Below are positions 23,002 through 33,440 of a stretch of 64,000 bases of DNA, in pieces; positions within the stretch are counted from its first letter, which is position 1; each line of letters opens with the position of its first letter. A model generated the notes under the pieces. It saw only the letters and a program-made list of their open reading frames with translations, did no database searches and was not told where the DNA came from. This DNA comes from Branchipolynoe longqiensis (Eukaryota > Annelida > Polychaeta > Phyllodocida > Polynoidae). Made by a program: the position numbers and the translations under genes. The DNA lies in assembly GCA_030323885.1 (NCBI GenBank), contig CM059188.1, positions 116,783,974-116,847,973 of the forward strand, given 5' to 3'.

Positions 23002-23132
23002 GCACGTGAGCAGTTGGGGTAGGGTGGGGTGGGGTGGGGTGAGTGGGGGGTGGGGTGCGGTGAGGGGGGATCAGGCGGAAGGGCAGTGGGCAAGGTGGTT
23101 GTGAACCACGAGTTACTCCCGCAGCATTGTCT

Positions 23133-23512
23133 CAAAGACCCTATAACACTAAGACGGCTCACTCAGTCTGTACTGTGTAATCAAAATGATCAAACCCACC
23201 ACCTGGTGCGCTGGCTGTTCTCTTGATTACACAGTTGCTATATTATATGTATAAATGTATATATGAATGTGAAAGATGTGTGATGATGGCGATGATGATG
23301 CTGATGATGATGATGCATATTTGTTCATAGCAATTTCATATTGATGTGTATTCATACTTACCTATATCATGTATAATATAATTGTATGTGTTTACATGTG
23401 AAACACCAACCAGCAGCCAGGCTGATCAAACCCACCACAAGGTGGCACTGCAAAATTTACATTACCATGGGAGAGATAGGGAGTGAGCTGTCTTAGTGTT
23501 ATAGGGTCTTTG
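23133..23512. mobile_element. MITE M1, independent insertion, 7-bp duplication
   Basis: The ends are CAAAGACCCTATAACACTAA and its complement ..TTAGTGTTATAGGGTCTTTG. The flanks ATTGTCT lie at 23126-23132 and 23513-23519. The interior is the same as in the copies at 1615, 4220 and 6824. It is about 380 bp because of extra GATGAT units. Confidence 0.9.
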
Positions 23513-23605
23513 ATTGTCTCCAGAACAATGCTGCTAGACAGCCCCAAAGAAAAAAGATGTCAGAAGGGTGGGTTTTGGATATAATTTGCAAGCTGGCATG
23601 CTTAA

Positions 23606-23952
23606 AGTTGTATAGTCCGATGGGTTTCGGGTTTCTCTCATTTTCTGAGATAAAAATATTAGGTTGTTCATTATAATGTATCTTACTTTAGTTTGAAGTA
23701 ACTTTGATCTAAAATCACAAACTTTTGAGATATTTGAAATGGAAACATGCTAAATTAATTTTGGCAAGCTTGCCAGAACTCTATCACCATAGGCTTCTGC
23801 AGTAACAGGTTCTAGTAATTGACTCAGTGTTCCCTTCTATGTGCCGGTAAATGTTTAATAAGGGCATCAGTATCTAAGGTAGATATGTAGAATCAAATCT
23901 AGATAATTGTTTTGGTTTTGAAAATTTGATGTTTTCATCGGACTATGCAATT
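23606..23952 (+). mobile_element. TTAA-MITE (family T), uninterrupted copy
   Basis: The sequence runs AGTTGTATAGTCCGATGGG ... CATCGGACTATGCAATT, flanked by TTAA at 23602-23605 and 23953-23956. This is the reference for the un-nested 347-bp form. No coding capacity. Confidence 0.88.
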
Positions 23953-23974
23953 TTAATATATAATTCAAATCCTT

Positions 23975-24590
23975 ATCTATCATAGCCTGTTGGTTCGTAG
24001 ACTTTAAAAATCGAATCGACAGCATCTACTGATCTAGTGGCCACCATCTTGTGAGTTTTGATTGTTGTCCTTCTCTCCCAATTCCTCAACATTTGGCCAA
24101 TGTAGATGAGCATTGCATGCTGTAACTAGTGACTCCACAGCTTGTTTAAGGTGATCCAAATCAAAACAGTTTTTGCTTGAATTTAGATTTGGTTGTCATT
24201 GGCCCCTACTCTGGATAAGGTTGAATCTTTTATCTTTTATCTAGTCAACCCCGACCCCTGTCAGCTCAGCACTGTGTGGGCAATGGGGCAATGGAAGGGG
24301 TGAGTGCACATCTCCCCCCCCCCCCCCCACCACACCCGGCTCATGCCACTGTAAACAGATATCCAGCCATATTGTGGAGGCTTCAGACCAAAGGGGTCAA
24401 CAAGGTGGCCTCTCGAAACAGATGTCAGCACCCCCCACTGGCTGGCCACCATTTTGTTGCACTCAGTATTGCCTCTGCGAACCTGATGCCTGGCAAATAC
24501 TAACACCTATTTTCCGCAGGCTGAATGATGGTCCGGTTCAGGGCAGAGTGGACGTGATAACAAAGAGTCTATGTATTGTAATTTTTAGTA
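23975..24590 (+). repeat. ~620-bp dispersed repeat including hairpin family H
   Basis: The left part is a family-H element ending CCTACTCTGGATAAGGTTGA ATCTTTTATC. It continues as AGTCAACCCCGACCCCTGTC .. GGCTTCAGACCAAAGGGGTC .. GCCTCTGCGAACCTGATGCC. The whole block is found reverse-complemented at about 31940-32575, so it may be one longer element or an element plus conserved flanks. Confidence 0.65.
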
Positions 24591-24944
24591 TACTTTGTAT
24601 ATATATAGAAGAATCAGAAATGATACAAATGGATACAAAGGTGGTAAGCATATTCTTCCCCTGTCAGCGTTTCCATTTATGTACTTAATTTATTTAAAAC
24701 TAGCCTGCGAAGAGGATTTGTTTTTCACGCCACGCCCCCTTGCGACAGCCATGTGCACTGGTGCCTGCATGTCAGACAAGATGGAGGCAACACGCGAAAC
24801 AGCATTAGCCCGATTGCGCTCGAGAAATCTCGCGAGAATCCACTCCTCCACTCTCCGTCCTCCGCGACTTCACCAATATCGGCAATAAGCAGCAGCGCTT
24901 TTCTGAGCACTGGTGTGATGAAATTATGCCTGTCGCACACTGAC

Positions 24945-25728
24945 AACTGGGCCATCTAATAATGCATGCTCCACATTGACAACTGTGTCGTCTAATGCCT
25001 GCCGTGTGCTGGCAACTGGGTTGTCTAATAATGCCCGCCACTCATTGACAACTGGGTCATCTAATGCCTGCCATGTGCTGACAACTGGGTTGTCTAATAA
25101 TGCCCGCCGCTCATTGAATACTGGGCCATCTAATGGCTGCCATTGGCTGGCAACTGAGCAGTCTAATAATGCCCACCGACATTGACAACTGGGCCCTCTA
25201 ATGACTGCCACACATTTACAACTGGGCCAGCTAATGCCCGCCATATGCTGGCAACTGTGCCATCTAATAATGCCTGCCGCACATTGACAACTGGGCCATC
25301 TAATGCCTGCTCTATGCTGGGAACTGGGCAGTCTAATAATGCCTGCCACTCATTAACAACTGGGCATTCTAATATAGTAATAATGCCTGTCACACATTGA
25401 CAACTGAGCCATCTAATGTCCACCATATGCTGGCAACAGGGCCATCTAATAATGCCTGCCATACATTGACAAATGGGCTGTCTAATGCCTGCTGTATGCT
25501 GCCAACTGGGCCATCTAATAATGCCTGCCGCATATTGACAATTTGGCTGTCTAATAATACGTGCTGTACATTGACAATTGTGTCGTCTAATGCCTGCCGT
25601 ATGTTGGCAACTGGGCCATCTAATAATGCACACTGCACATTCACAACTGGGCTGACTAATGGCCGCAGTATTCTGGCAACTGTGCCATCTAATAATGGCC
25701 GACTCACACTATCAACTGGGCCGTCTTG
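24945..25728 (+). repeat. 69-bp dimeric minisatellite, about 11 copies
   Basis: Two related monomers alternate: a 33-bp type ending CATCTAAT and a 36-bp type ending TCTAATAAT, both around GACAACTGGGCCATCTAAT and GCCTGCC. The 69-bp period is a multiple of three, which keeps frames open on both strands (AACTGxSN-type repeats on plus, GIIRxPSCQ on minus). The open frames therefore follow from the period and are not evidence of a gene. Confidence 0.92.
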
Positions 25729-25859
25729 TGTATGCATACTTGTGTGTGTGAATGTATGTGTGTGGTGTGCGTGTGTGGAAAGCGGCCACAGCGCGGCTTT
25801 GACATTAATAAAGATGGAGGGTGTGCTCAAACATCAGTCACCTTGGCAACGGCGGTTGT

Positions 25860-26600
25860 GTATGGCCTATGAAGGATGCATGTGCGCGTGCGTGTGTGCG
25901 CGTGTGGGTGGGTGTGCGTGTATGTAGGTTAGTGGGTGGGAGTGTTGTAAGGGATGTGATTGGGGAAACAAGGGATGCATCTACTCAGATAGCAGCCCCC
26001 CCCCACCCCCACACTCACACTCACCCACCCCCACACTAACTCCCACCCCTATACTCACCACACACATCATATCCACCCTATCTACCGCACTCACCGCACT
26101 CACCCACCCCCACACTCACTCCACCCAAACACTCAGCCCTAACTCCGCACTCACACTCACCACACACACCACATCTCCACACACACCACATCTCCACACA
26201 CACCACATCTCCACACACATCACACCCCAACACTCATCAAATTCACCACACCTACCGCACCCACCATACTCACCCCTCACTCACACTCACCACATGCACC
26301 CCACACCACATGTCCACACTCACCTCACCCCTACCACACACCCACACTCTTTCCCACCCTGACCACACCCCCACACACTCACCTCCAATCTCATCACACC
26401 TCCACACTCACCGCCACCACACCACCACACTCACCCCCACAATCACCACACCACCACACTCACCCCCCACCCCACCACATCCCCATACTCACACCCCCAC
26501 CCCACCATAACCCAACACACTAACCCCACACCCCTACACCCCCCCACTCACCCTCCACTCACCTCCCCCCACTCACCCCTAATCACCACGCCCCTTCCCC
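25860..26600. repeat. TG tract and CCACACTCACC-type tract
   Basis: A (TGTGCG)n stretch at about 25876-25925, then 600 bp of irregular CACACTCACCCC and ACACACCACATCTCC repeats. Confidence 0.85.
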
Positions 26601-26635
26601 ACCTCGCTCCGACCCCGACTCCTCACTTACATGGT

Positions 26636-26772
26636 TGGTGCGCGTGCGTGTGTGTGCGCGTGCGCGTGCGCGTGCCCGTGCGCGTGCGTGTGGTGGAGGG
26701 GGAGGGGTATGGGGAGGGGGAGGGAAAGGGGGATGGAAAGGGGGAGGGAAAGGGGGAGGGGGAGGGGGCTCG
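26636..26772. repeat. GCGTGC and GGGGGAGGGAAA tracts
   Basis: Alternating GCGTGC runs to about 26690, then a purine GGGGGAGGGAAAGGGGGA tract. The strong purine asymmetry may favour triplex or quadruplex structure. Confidence 0.8.
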
Positions 26773-26809
26773 CTGACCTCTAGTAATAACGCAGCGATCT
26801 GTGGTAGCT

Positions 26810-27040
26810 GCGTTCCACTTGCGTTCCACTTGCGTTCCACTTGCGTTCCACTTGCGTTCCACTTGCGTTCCACTTGCGTTCCACTTGCGTTCCACTTGCG
26901 TTCCACTTGCGTTCCACTTGCGTTCCACTTGCGTTCCACTTGCGTTCCACTTGCGTTCAACTTGCGTTCCAATTGCGTTCTAATTGCGTTCTAATTGCGT
27001 TTAATTTGCGTTCCACCTGCGTTCCACTTGCTGTCCACTT
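26810..27040 (+). repeat. 11-bp tandem repeat TGCGTTCCACT, ~20 copies
   Basis: About 13 perfect TGCGTTCCACT units are followed by diverged ones (TTCAACT, TTCCAAT, TTCTAAT, TTTAATT). Because 11 is not a multiple of three, the same 11-residue peptide repeat is open in all frames, which explains the long overlapping frames. Confidence 0.93.
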
Positions 27041-27230
27041 GCTGTCTGGACTCCACTCCGTCCACACCTCTTCTATCACCCCTCCGCTGACAGCCTCCTC
27101 CTTGTTTGATTTAAATAAATATTGCCGGGGGAGGCGTGCCCAGCTCTCACTTCTACCACTACTACACCATGCACTCCCACTCGTGGTCTGATCTCACAGA
27201 GAATGGTAGTCATGGTTCTTTATCTGCAGG

Positions 27231-27570
27231 AGCGGGCCGTAGCTCAGTCGGTAGCATGTCTACCTGTGAAGGTGTGGGTCATTCGTTTGATCCTGCTCAG
27301 GGGACACATTTGCAGTTTGGGTTATTTTCCGTTCCAACCAGTGGTTCACAACTGGTCCATCAAAGGTTGTGGTATGTGCTGTCCTGTCTGTGGGAAAGCA
27401 CATATAAAAGACCCCTTGCCACTTATCGGAAAGAGTAGCCTATGTGGCGGTAGCGGGTTTCCTTAAAATAAATATGTCAGAATGACCATATGTTTGACGT
27501 CCAATAGCCGATGAGAACAATCAATGTGCTCTAGAGGCATTGTTAAATAAAACAAACTTTCCTTTCCTTT
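27231..27570 (+). mobile_element. SINE family B, full length
   Basis: The tRNA-like head is GGGCCGTAGCTCAGTCGGTA with a B-box-like region GTCATTCGTTTGATCCTGC. The body has CAACCAGTGGTTCACAACTG, GTGCTGTCCTGTCTGTGGGA and AGAATGACCATATGTTTGAC. The tail is GTTAAATAAAACAAAC plus TTTCC repeats. Further copies lie at 29573 and 43061. Confidence 0.88.
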
Positions 27571-27760
27571 TTCTGAAACTTCCCTCCTTTTCGTTCCTCT
27601 CACTGCCAACGTTTTGTTCTGCCGGGCTTCCTTCTCCCTCTGATCACGGGACTTGGTTTGCTTTGGTGTGGTGCTTCCCTTTTCACTCTCCTCCTTGCTG
27701 AACCTCGTCTTTCCCTTCCTCAGTCCACCCCATCAACACCCACACTCAAATTGTTGTTGA

Positions 27761-28434
27761 AGGCCCAGTCACACCTTACCGGATTGGGGAACCGGATAGA
27801 AACCGGACACTGTCCGGTGAAATATGTCAATGTCTGGTTTATATACGGTCGGCATCTGGGGTTTCCGTTCTCTGTTTGGTGGTGTCCTGTTTGTACGGTG
27901 GCAAGTTTTGAACATCCACAAAACTTGTACCGGATGCCGCCGGACTGACTGACGTGTACTGTTGGTGTCCGGTTTAAATCCGTTTAGTCCGTTTTGTCCG
28001 GTTCATGTTCGGTACCCACCTGTAATGTCTCCGGTTTGCTTCCTGAACGTTCACGGTGTTGCGGGAATTCGGTCTGTCGTTTTTTTAATATGTTTTCGAC
28101 GCATCTGTGAACAGGGTACGTGTCCGGTTGATGTTCCGTCCGTCCGTTTGACATTCGGTTTTCACCCGTCGGTTCACCGTTGCTTGTCCGGTTACATACG
28201 TTGTTATGCGGTGTCATCCGGTTATCATCTGGTTATCATCCGGTTATTGTCCGGTGGCTATTCGTTAATGTATGTTCCTTTTCCATTTAGCGTTCGTTTC
28301 GTCCGGCGGCCTTTGACCTGATAGCGCAACATTTCGACACATTTCGTTACATTTTGATACCGAACACCACAGGACTAGAAAATTCTTTGTCCGGTTGTGT
28401 CCGGTACTCAATCCGGTAAGGTGTGACAGGCACT
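27761..28434. mobile_element. MITE E1, CCGGT word family, TGA duplication
   Basis: 674 bp. The ends are AGGCCCAGTCACACCTTACC and the complement of AGTGCCTGTCACACCTTACC, flanked by TGA at 27758-27760 and 28435-28437. The interior is dominated by CCGG(T/A) words (GTCCGGTT, ATCCGGTT). Small frames on both strands are compositional. A 3-bp TNA duplication fits the PIF/Harbinger range. Other copies lie at 35775 and 46524. Confidence 0.88.
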
Positions 28435-28606
28435 TGAAGGACACCCCTACGAATGTTAGTCTTTCTACCACGGGACCGCACCCTCGGCAGCCTGTACCTA
28501 ATGTCGGCACACTTCCACCAAGTCGCTGCGACCAAAAGTCACTAGTGAAAACTACGGACTGCAAAAAAGCCAACATGAAGACGGGGCAGTAGGAGGAGGC
28601 AGTGCC

Positions 28607-28925
28607 GGTGTCGCAGTTTAAAAGGGTACCCTGGCTTTTCCTCAATGCGAATGCGTCAAAGTCGAATGGCAAGCTTGAAATCTTGTCAGAATGTCTAGCT
28701 TGTGGAGGAGTTCTCTGGAAATGTAGGGCTAGACAAGCAAGGATTCCCCCAGGAATCATTGTAGTGAATATTTTATGTTTGATAGAATATATTATTGTCT
28801 GCACTAACAAGTTAACAAGCAATTAACAAGTTATTGGACATTGGGTACAATCTCAACCAGGCAGAAATGCATGTGCATGGCGAAAAATCCGGCTTAAACC
28901 GGGTACCTTTTTAAACTGCGACACC
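28607..28925. mobile_element. 319-bp MITE with GGTGTCGCAGTTTA ends
   Basis: The ends are GGTGTCGCAGTTTAAAAGGG and the complement of GGTGTCGCAGTTTAAAAAGG. Inside, GGTACCC recurs near both ends. I cannot identify a clear target duplication. The terminus GGTGTCGC(A/G)GTTTA is shared with the element at 45456. Confidence 0.8.
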
Positions 28926-28984
28926 GGGGCCGGTGTGGTCAAGGGGAGGGCCGGTGGAGGAGGGGCATGGGTCTAGAGGCGGGA

Positions 28985-29040
28985 CGGGGTGGGGCGGGGC
29001 GGGGCGGGGCGGGGCGGGGCGGGGCGGGACGTGGCAGGGC
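28985..29040 (+). repeat. (GGGGC)n tract
   Basis: About ten GGGGC units, with quadruplex potential on the plus strand. Confidence 0.9.
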
Positions 29041-29336
29041 TGGGCGGGGCAGGGGGTGTGACATGCTCGCGTGACGAGAGTGTCACTTTGGTGACACCAG
29101 TGACAGCCATGTCACCAAACACGCGGCGTTGATTGTAAGGTCGATTTCACGCCCTCCCAGCTAATGATGGGGGTCGGCCTTCTGATCGCTGTCATCAATA
29201 GCGGCACCCACCTTCGCCTACTATTGTTGTTCACTGAGTCACCGTGGTGGTGCCGCGTTGTTGGATGCTGCCACCTGGTGGGTAGTGCTGATGTATGGTG
29301 CACCTGGTGAAATAAATAGTTCACAGTTGATATGTG

Positions 29337-29505
29337 TCTATAATATATATAATATATATAATATATATAATGCATAATATATATAATGTATAAAGTATAT
29401 CATGTATATAATATATATAATAATATATGGAATGTATATAATATATATGATATATGTAGTATATATAATATATATAGTATATATAATATATATATAATAT
29501 AGTGT
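29337..29505. repeat. AT-rich (ATATATA)n tract
   Basis: Units of TAATATATA with small variants. Frames encode Tyr/Ile low complexity only. Confidence 0.9.
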
Positions 29506-29572
29506 AGCTTCGAATCCTGCTCTAGGTGCAAAATTTCCAATTTTCATCACCCGCACAACACTGCCTACATAT

Positions 29573-29860
29573 TGTCACTCCTTCCCAGTGGATGCATTTG
29601 AAGTTTGGACTATTTTCCGTTCTAACCAGTGGTCCACAACTGGTTTATCAAAGGCTATGGTATGTGCTGTCCTATCTGTGGGAAAGTGCATATAAAAGAC
29701 CCCTTGCTGCTTATCAGAAAGAGTAGCTCTTGTGGCAGCAGCAGGTTTCCTTAAAAAAAACAAGATGTCAGAATGACCATGTGTTTGACATCCAATAGCC
29801 GATGGTATGATAACAAATTAAATATGCTCTAGACGCATCATTGAATAAAACAAGCTTTAC
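29573..29860 (+). mobile_element. SINE family B, 5' truncated
   Basis: It matches the body from CCAGTGGATGCATTTG.. through CAACCAGTGGTCCACAACTG, AGAATGACCATGTGTTTGAC and the tail CATTGAATAAAACAAGC. The tRNA-like head is lost. Confidence 0.82.
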
Positions 29861-29874
29861 ATTACGCTGTTGTT

Positions 29875-29974
29875 GTTATTAAGCAATTTTCACAGATTGA
29901 TAGTTATAGTAGTTAATGTAGGATCAAATCTTTGTTTTGAAAATTTGATGCTTTGATTGGATGATGCAGCTTTA
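29875..29974 (+). mobile_element. TTAA-MITE (family T), 3' end fragment
   Basis: TGTAGGATCAAATCT..GAAAATTTGATGCTTTGATTGG ATGATGCAGCTTTAA is the family's right end. The 5' part is absent. Confidence 0.65.
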
Positions 29975-30261
29975 AAAAATGAGCCAAGAACATTTTGAAG
30001 TGTCTGAAAGACGCATAGCATGGTCCGATGAAGACATCACATTTTCAAAACCAAAACAATTATCTAGATTTGATTCTACAAATCTAACTTAGATACTAGG
30101 GCACTTATTTAACATTTGTCGCCACATAGCAGGGATTACTGAGGTATTTTAATTGAATCTGTTAACGGAGAAGCCTATGGTGTCCGAGTTTTGGCATGCT
30201 TGCCAAAATTAATTTGGCATATTTGCACTCTACAAAAGTTAGCCATTTGAGATAAAAGTTA

Positions 30262-30681
30262 AGCCCAAGTCACACCTACCCGGATCTGGGGCCGGACGAG
30301 CCCCGGACCGTCATCCGGGGTAGTCCGTGGCGATACGGGGTGATCCGTGGCTCATCCGTGGCTGGTCCGGCCTCGTCCGGGGTCCGTCCCAGATGGTTTA
30401 AAATGTTTAAAACATCCGGGGCGGTCCAGCATCGATCCGGGGTCATCCGGGACTAGTCCCTGGCTACACCGGGGCGTCCGGGGGTGGTCTGGGGCGGTCT
30501 GGGGTGATCCGGCCTCTGGTCCGGGGCTCGTCCGGGGCTCGTCCGGGAAGGTGTGACCATGAAGCAAAACACAAAGAAAACAGCGATTTTATCCAGGGCG
30601 GTCCGGGACAGTCCGGGCGACTGATCCGGGGGTGGTCCGGCTCAAAGTCTGGGGCTTGTCTGGGTAGGTGTGACTGGCGCT
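30262..30681. mobile_element. MITE E4, GGTCCGGG word family, TTA duplication
   Basis: 420 bp. The ends are AGCCCAAGTCACACCTACCC and the complement of AGCGCCAGTCACACCTACCC, flanked by TTA at 30259-30261 and 30682-30684. The empty target AAAAGTTACTTCAA is visible at about 55051 in a sister copy of the host MITE, which confirms the boundaries. The interior is a series of TCCGGGG / GGTCCGG words. Confidence 0.93.
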
Positions 30682-30716
30682 TTACTTCAAACCAAAGTAA
30701 TGTAGATTGTAATGAT

Positions 30717-31157
30717 ATTCTTCAGTGTTATGTGTGGTCTACTCTAATGTATGGGGCTGAGACATGGACAATCTCTAAGAAAATGTACAAACGTTTAGCA
30801 GCATTTGAGATGTGGACTTATCGAAGGATGATGAAAATATCATGGACAAAGAAGATCACCAACAAAGAAGTTCTCAGAAAAATTAAAAATAAGAAAAGCT
30901 TGTTTGCCACTATACAGACAAAGAAACTTATTTATTTTGGCCACATCATTCGTCAGAGTTCAATATACCGTACATTGTTGGAAGGGAAGGTGAATGGCAG
31001 CAGAAGGAGAGGGAGACCAAGAACATCATGGTTTACAAATATTTCACAGTGGACAGGCTTGAATTATTCACAGTCTATCAGAACAGCACACCATCGGGAC
31101 AAGTGGAGAACCATTGCACCCAACCCTCGACTAGAGGATGGAACTATTGATTGATTG
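30717..31157 (+). pseudogene. LINE RT C-terminal fragment (family C), open but 5' truncated
   Basis: The translation reads ILQCYVWSTLMYGAETWTIS, KKMYKRLAAFEMWTYRRMMK, ISWTKKITNKEVLRKIKNKK, FGHIIRQSS, RRRGRPRTSWF and ends LEDGTID at the stop, followed by ATTGATTGATTG. It is flanked by AATGAT at 30711-30716 and 31158-31163, a target-site duplication. It has no catalytic domain. The 216-codon frame that includes it is a fusion with MITE sequence. It is better preserved than the copy at 21438. Confidence 0.85.
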
Positions 31158-31672
31158 AATGATAAACACCGTATCTTCTTCTAAACATGTGTTTCTCTCC
31201 TTAAAGAGCAGTCCCTAGGTTATTTGTACATTAATTCCAGGGCTTATGATTTTGTTTTATGGATTATTTTGTTTATAAGGGGCAGTTTATAAGACAGCTA
31301 TTAATGGTTACACTGTTCCTGCAATTTCTATTTTTAACAGAATAGTATATGTTTCTGGAATAATGTATAGAAATTGTGAATAACAAAATTAATGTCTTAA
31401 ATCTCTTAAAAAATAATATGTTTATCTCAGAAAAGGACAAGAACTCAAAACCATCGGACTATACGGATTTAACTTCGTGGAGTGGGTTCATATGTTGCTG
31501 CTCCCAGATGAGTATTCCTTGTTGACTCGTCATAATGTGTGTCATGCCACCTGGCAGATAGATGCAACACGAGATGAGGAGGGAATGGGGTGGTGATGGT
31601 GCTTTATTGTTGACAGGTGCCCTAGGCCTACACCATGTGCACTGACAGGTAGTTCATAGCCACGTGCACTGG

Positions 31673-31800
31673 GCGGGATGGCTAGGTGCTTAGTGTGGCC
31701 GCCTACAGAGTGAGGAGGTGTGGGATCGATACCTGGCAAATTCAAACCACTTCCAGGAGGACTTACAGAATTGATACTTGTCGTTGCATTGCCTATAAAT
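31673..31800 (+). mobile_element. SINE A-like head fragment
   Basis: GGGCGGGATGGCTAGGTGCT .. GTGTGGGATCGATACCTGGC .. ATTCAAACCACTTCCAGG .. AGAATTGATACTTGTCGTTG. The pattern is tRNA-like head plus SINE A body, diverged and 3' truncated. Confidence 0.55.
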
Positions 31801-31939
31801 ACTGGTTGGGTTAAAATAAATTAAATAGATAAATGAAAACACTGACGGGAAAAAAATATGTGTAACACATTTGTATCGCTTTGTATCATTTTATTGTCAC
31901 AAAAGGTTTTGAAATATACAGTATACTATATATATATAT

Positions 31940-32575
31940 ATATGTGTAGAATCTTTGTTGTCATATCTATCCCCACTGACCCGAGCCAGAACACCATTCT
32001 GTCTGCAGAAAATAGCCGTTAATATTTGCCAGGCATCGGGTTCGCAGAGGCAACACAGAGTGCAACAAACTAATGGCTGGGTGATGGGAGACACTAACAT
32101 CTGTTTCGAGAGGCCTTTTTGACCCCCTTAGTCTGAAGCCTCGACAATGTGGCTCGATATATGTTTACAGTGGCTTAAACCGGGCTGTGGTGGGAAGGGA
32201 GGTGGGGGGTATGGGGTAGACTCGCCATCCCACTCACCCCTTCCCTTGCTCTGTTCCCCACCAAACATTGGACTGACAGAGGTCGGGGTTGACTAGATAA
32301 AAGATTCACCCCTACCCAGAATCGGGGTGAATTCTAAATTCCCAGTATAAATTCGAACAAAAACTGATCAATACGAATCACATTAAACAAGCTGTGGAGT
32401 CACTGGTCCCAGCATGTAATGTTTATCTATATTGGCGTAGTGTTGAGGAATTATGAGAAATACAAATAAAACAAGGTGGTGGGCACTGGAAGCTATCAAT
32501 TTGACTTTTAATGTCTATTAAATTGGATGGTTTCGTGAATTATTCACCCCTCAAGTAGCAGGCGACAATTGTTGT
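31940..32575 (-). repeat. Reverse copy of the ~620-bp dispersed repeat
   Basis: It matches 23975-24590 in reverse complement: CCAGGCATCGGGTTCGCAGA, CGAGAGGCCTTTTTGACCCC, then GGTCGGGGTTGACTAGATAA and the hairpin-ended part AAGATTCACCCCTACCCAGA ATCGGGGTGAA. Confidence 0.65.
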
Positions 32576-32605
32576 TGATTTGTTGTTGTTTTACGTCCTA
32601 GTACG

Positions 32606-33065
32606 TCGGGTACACAGGTATTGCAGCTATTGCAATACCTCAGGGAGTTTGACGCCCCTGCCCTGCAGAGTTGTAAACCACTGCCTTGTGGTACAGGTTC
32701 TTGACAGAACCGAAGGCTAAGGGAGCAAACCCTAAACAGAAAACCATGTCACTGTGGCAGCATTAAGGGCGGTTGATGTATGGAACTCCCAACATCTCCC
32801 GACCAGCCACTGCAGGGACAAATAGTTTTGCGCCTGTCTGGACATGTTCTTGCCGGTGTGAAACCTCTATTTGCTCCCCGAGAGAGTGCCGCTGGTAACT
32901 TGCAAAAGCCAGCAGCACTTCAACACTTTTGCAGAAATGTACAACCTTTCATGAAATGTACAACCGCACAACACACCATAAATGGAGAGTGGCAGTCAAG
33001 TAATGAAAGCAGTCTTTGTCGCATCGCGACCGACAGCATGATGATGAGGATGACGTCCTAGGAGA
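32606..33065 (+). mobile_element. RTE LINE derivative: 5'UTR joined to 3' end
   Basis: 32606-32977 matches the 5'UTR of the LINE at 14089-16260, from GCAATACCTCAGGGAG to CCGCACAACACACCATA. It then jumps directly to the element's last codons and 3' end (AAATGGAGAGTGGCAGTCAA G, stop TAA, ..GACCGACAGCATGATGATGA). The entire endonuclease-RT coding region is missing, yet both termini are kept. No GT..AG pair is visible at the join, so splicing is unlikely; deletion or template switching is more likely. Confidence 0.85.
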
Positions 33066-33199
33066 GCAGGATAAGTATTTGAACCTTATATTTATCTTAT
33101 TAGATTGCAAATTCATGTGGTTACTTCCATCCAATACTTTTTCGATTGTGTTGATTTGCAGCCTGTCACAGAAACAGTGTCTGTTGGACTAACTACCTT

Positions 33200-33375
33200 C
33201 CCTTTGGCATTACAGAGATAAGGCGATAGATGACTGGTTGGCTCAGTGTAGGAATCCTGTGAGTGAGTGAGATATCAGGGTGCTGGTGGTATGGCATCCC
33301 AATAGAGCAACACTATGAAGCTCCCTAAAGAATGCACAGTAACAAAGTGTCCTAAAATGACCTATTGCTAGGATG
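33200..33375 (+). mobile_element. SINE family A, diverged body fragment
   Basis: GACTGGTTGGCTCAGTGTAG, GAGTGAGATATCAGGGTGCT, CAACACTATGAAGCTCCC and GACCTATTGCTAGGATG follow the SINE A body order with many substitutions. Confidence 0.55.
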
Positions 33376-33440
33376 CGACCCAGTTCTCATAAGTTATGAT
33401 CATAAGTTATGATCATAAGTTATGATCATGCCAACCATCC

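Larger units (their letters stand above)
30011..31468 (-). mobile_element. TTAA-MITE (family T), reverse copy hosting later insertions
   Basis: It starts CATGGTCCGATGAAGACATC near 30019 and ends CAAAACCATCGGACTATACG at 31468 before TTAA. It is interrupted at 30262-30681 by MITE E4 and at 30717-31157 by a LINE fragment. Another ~245 bp of unidentified sequence lies at 31164-31408. The host sequence on either side of E4 joins without loss when compared with the uninterrupted copy at 54819-55149. Confidence 0.85.

Noticed and set aside
24945..25728. CRISPR-like array
   Set aside because: The repeats are contiguous diverged monomers without unique spacers, in an animal genome.
26583..27191. MERKWNASGTQ and FHLRSTCVPLA repeat proteins
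   Set aside because: The 11-bp repeat gives the same 11-residue peptide in all three frames on each strand.
30504..31154. A 216-codon single gene
   Set aside because: It is a chance fusion of MITE E4 sequence and a 5'-truncated LINE fragment; the target duplications show separate insertions.
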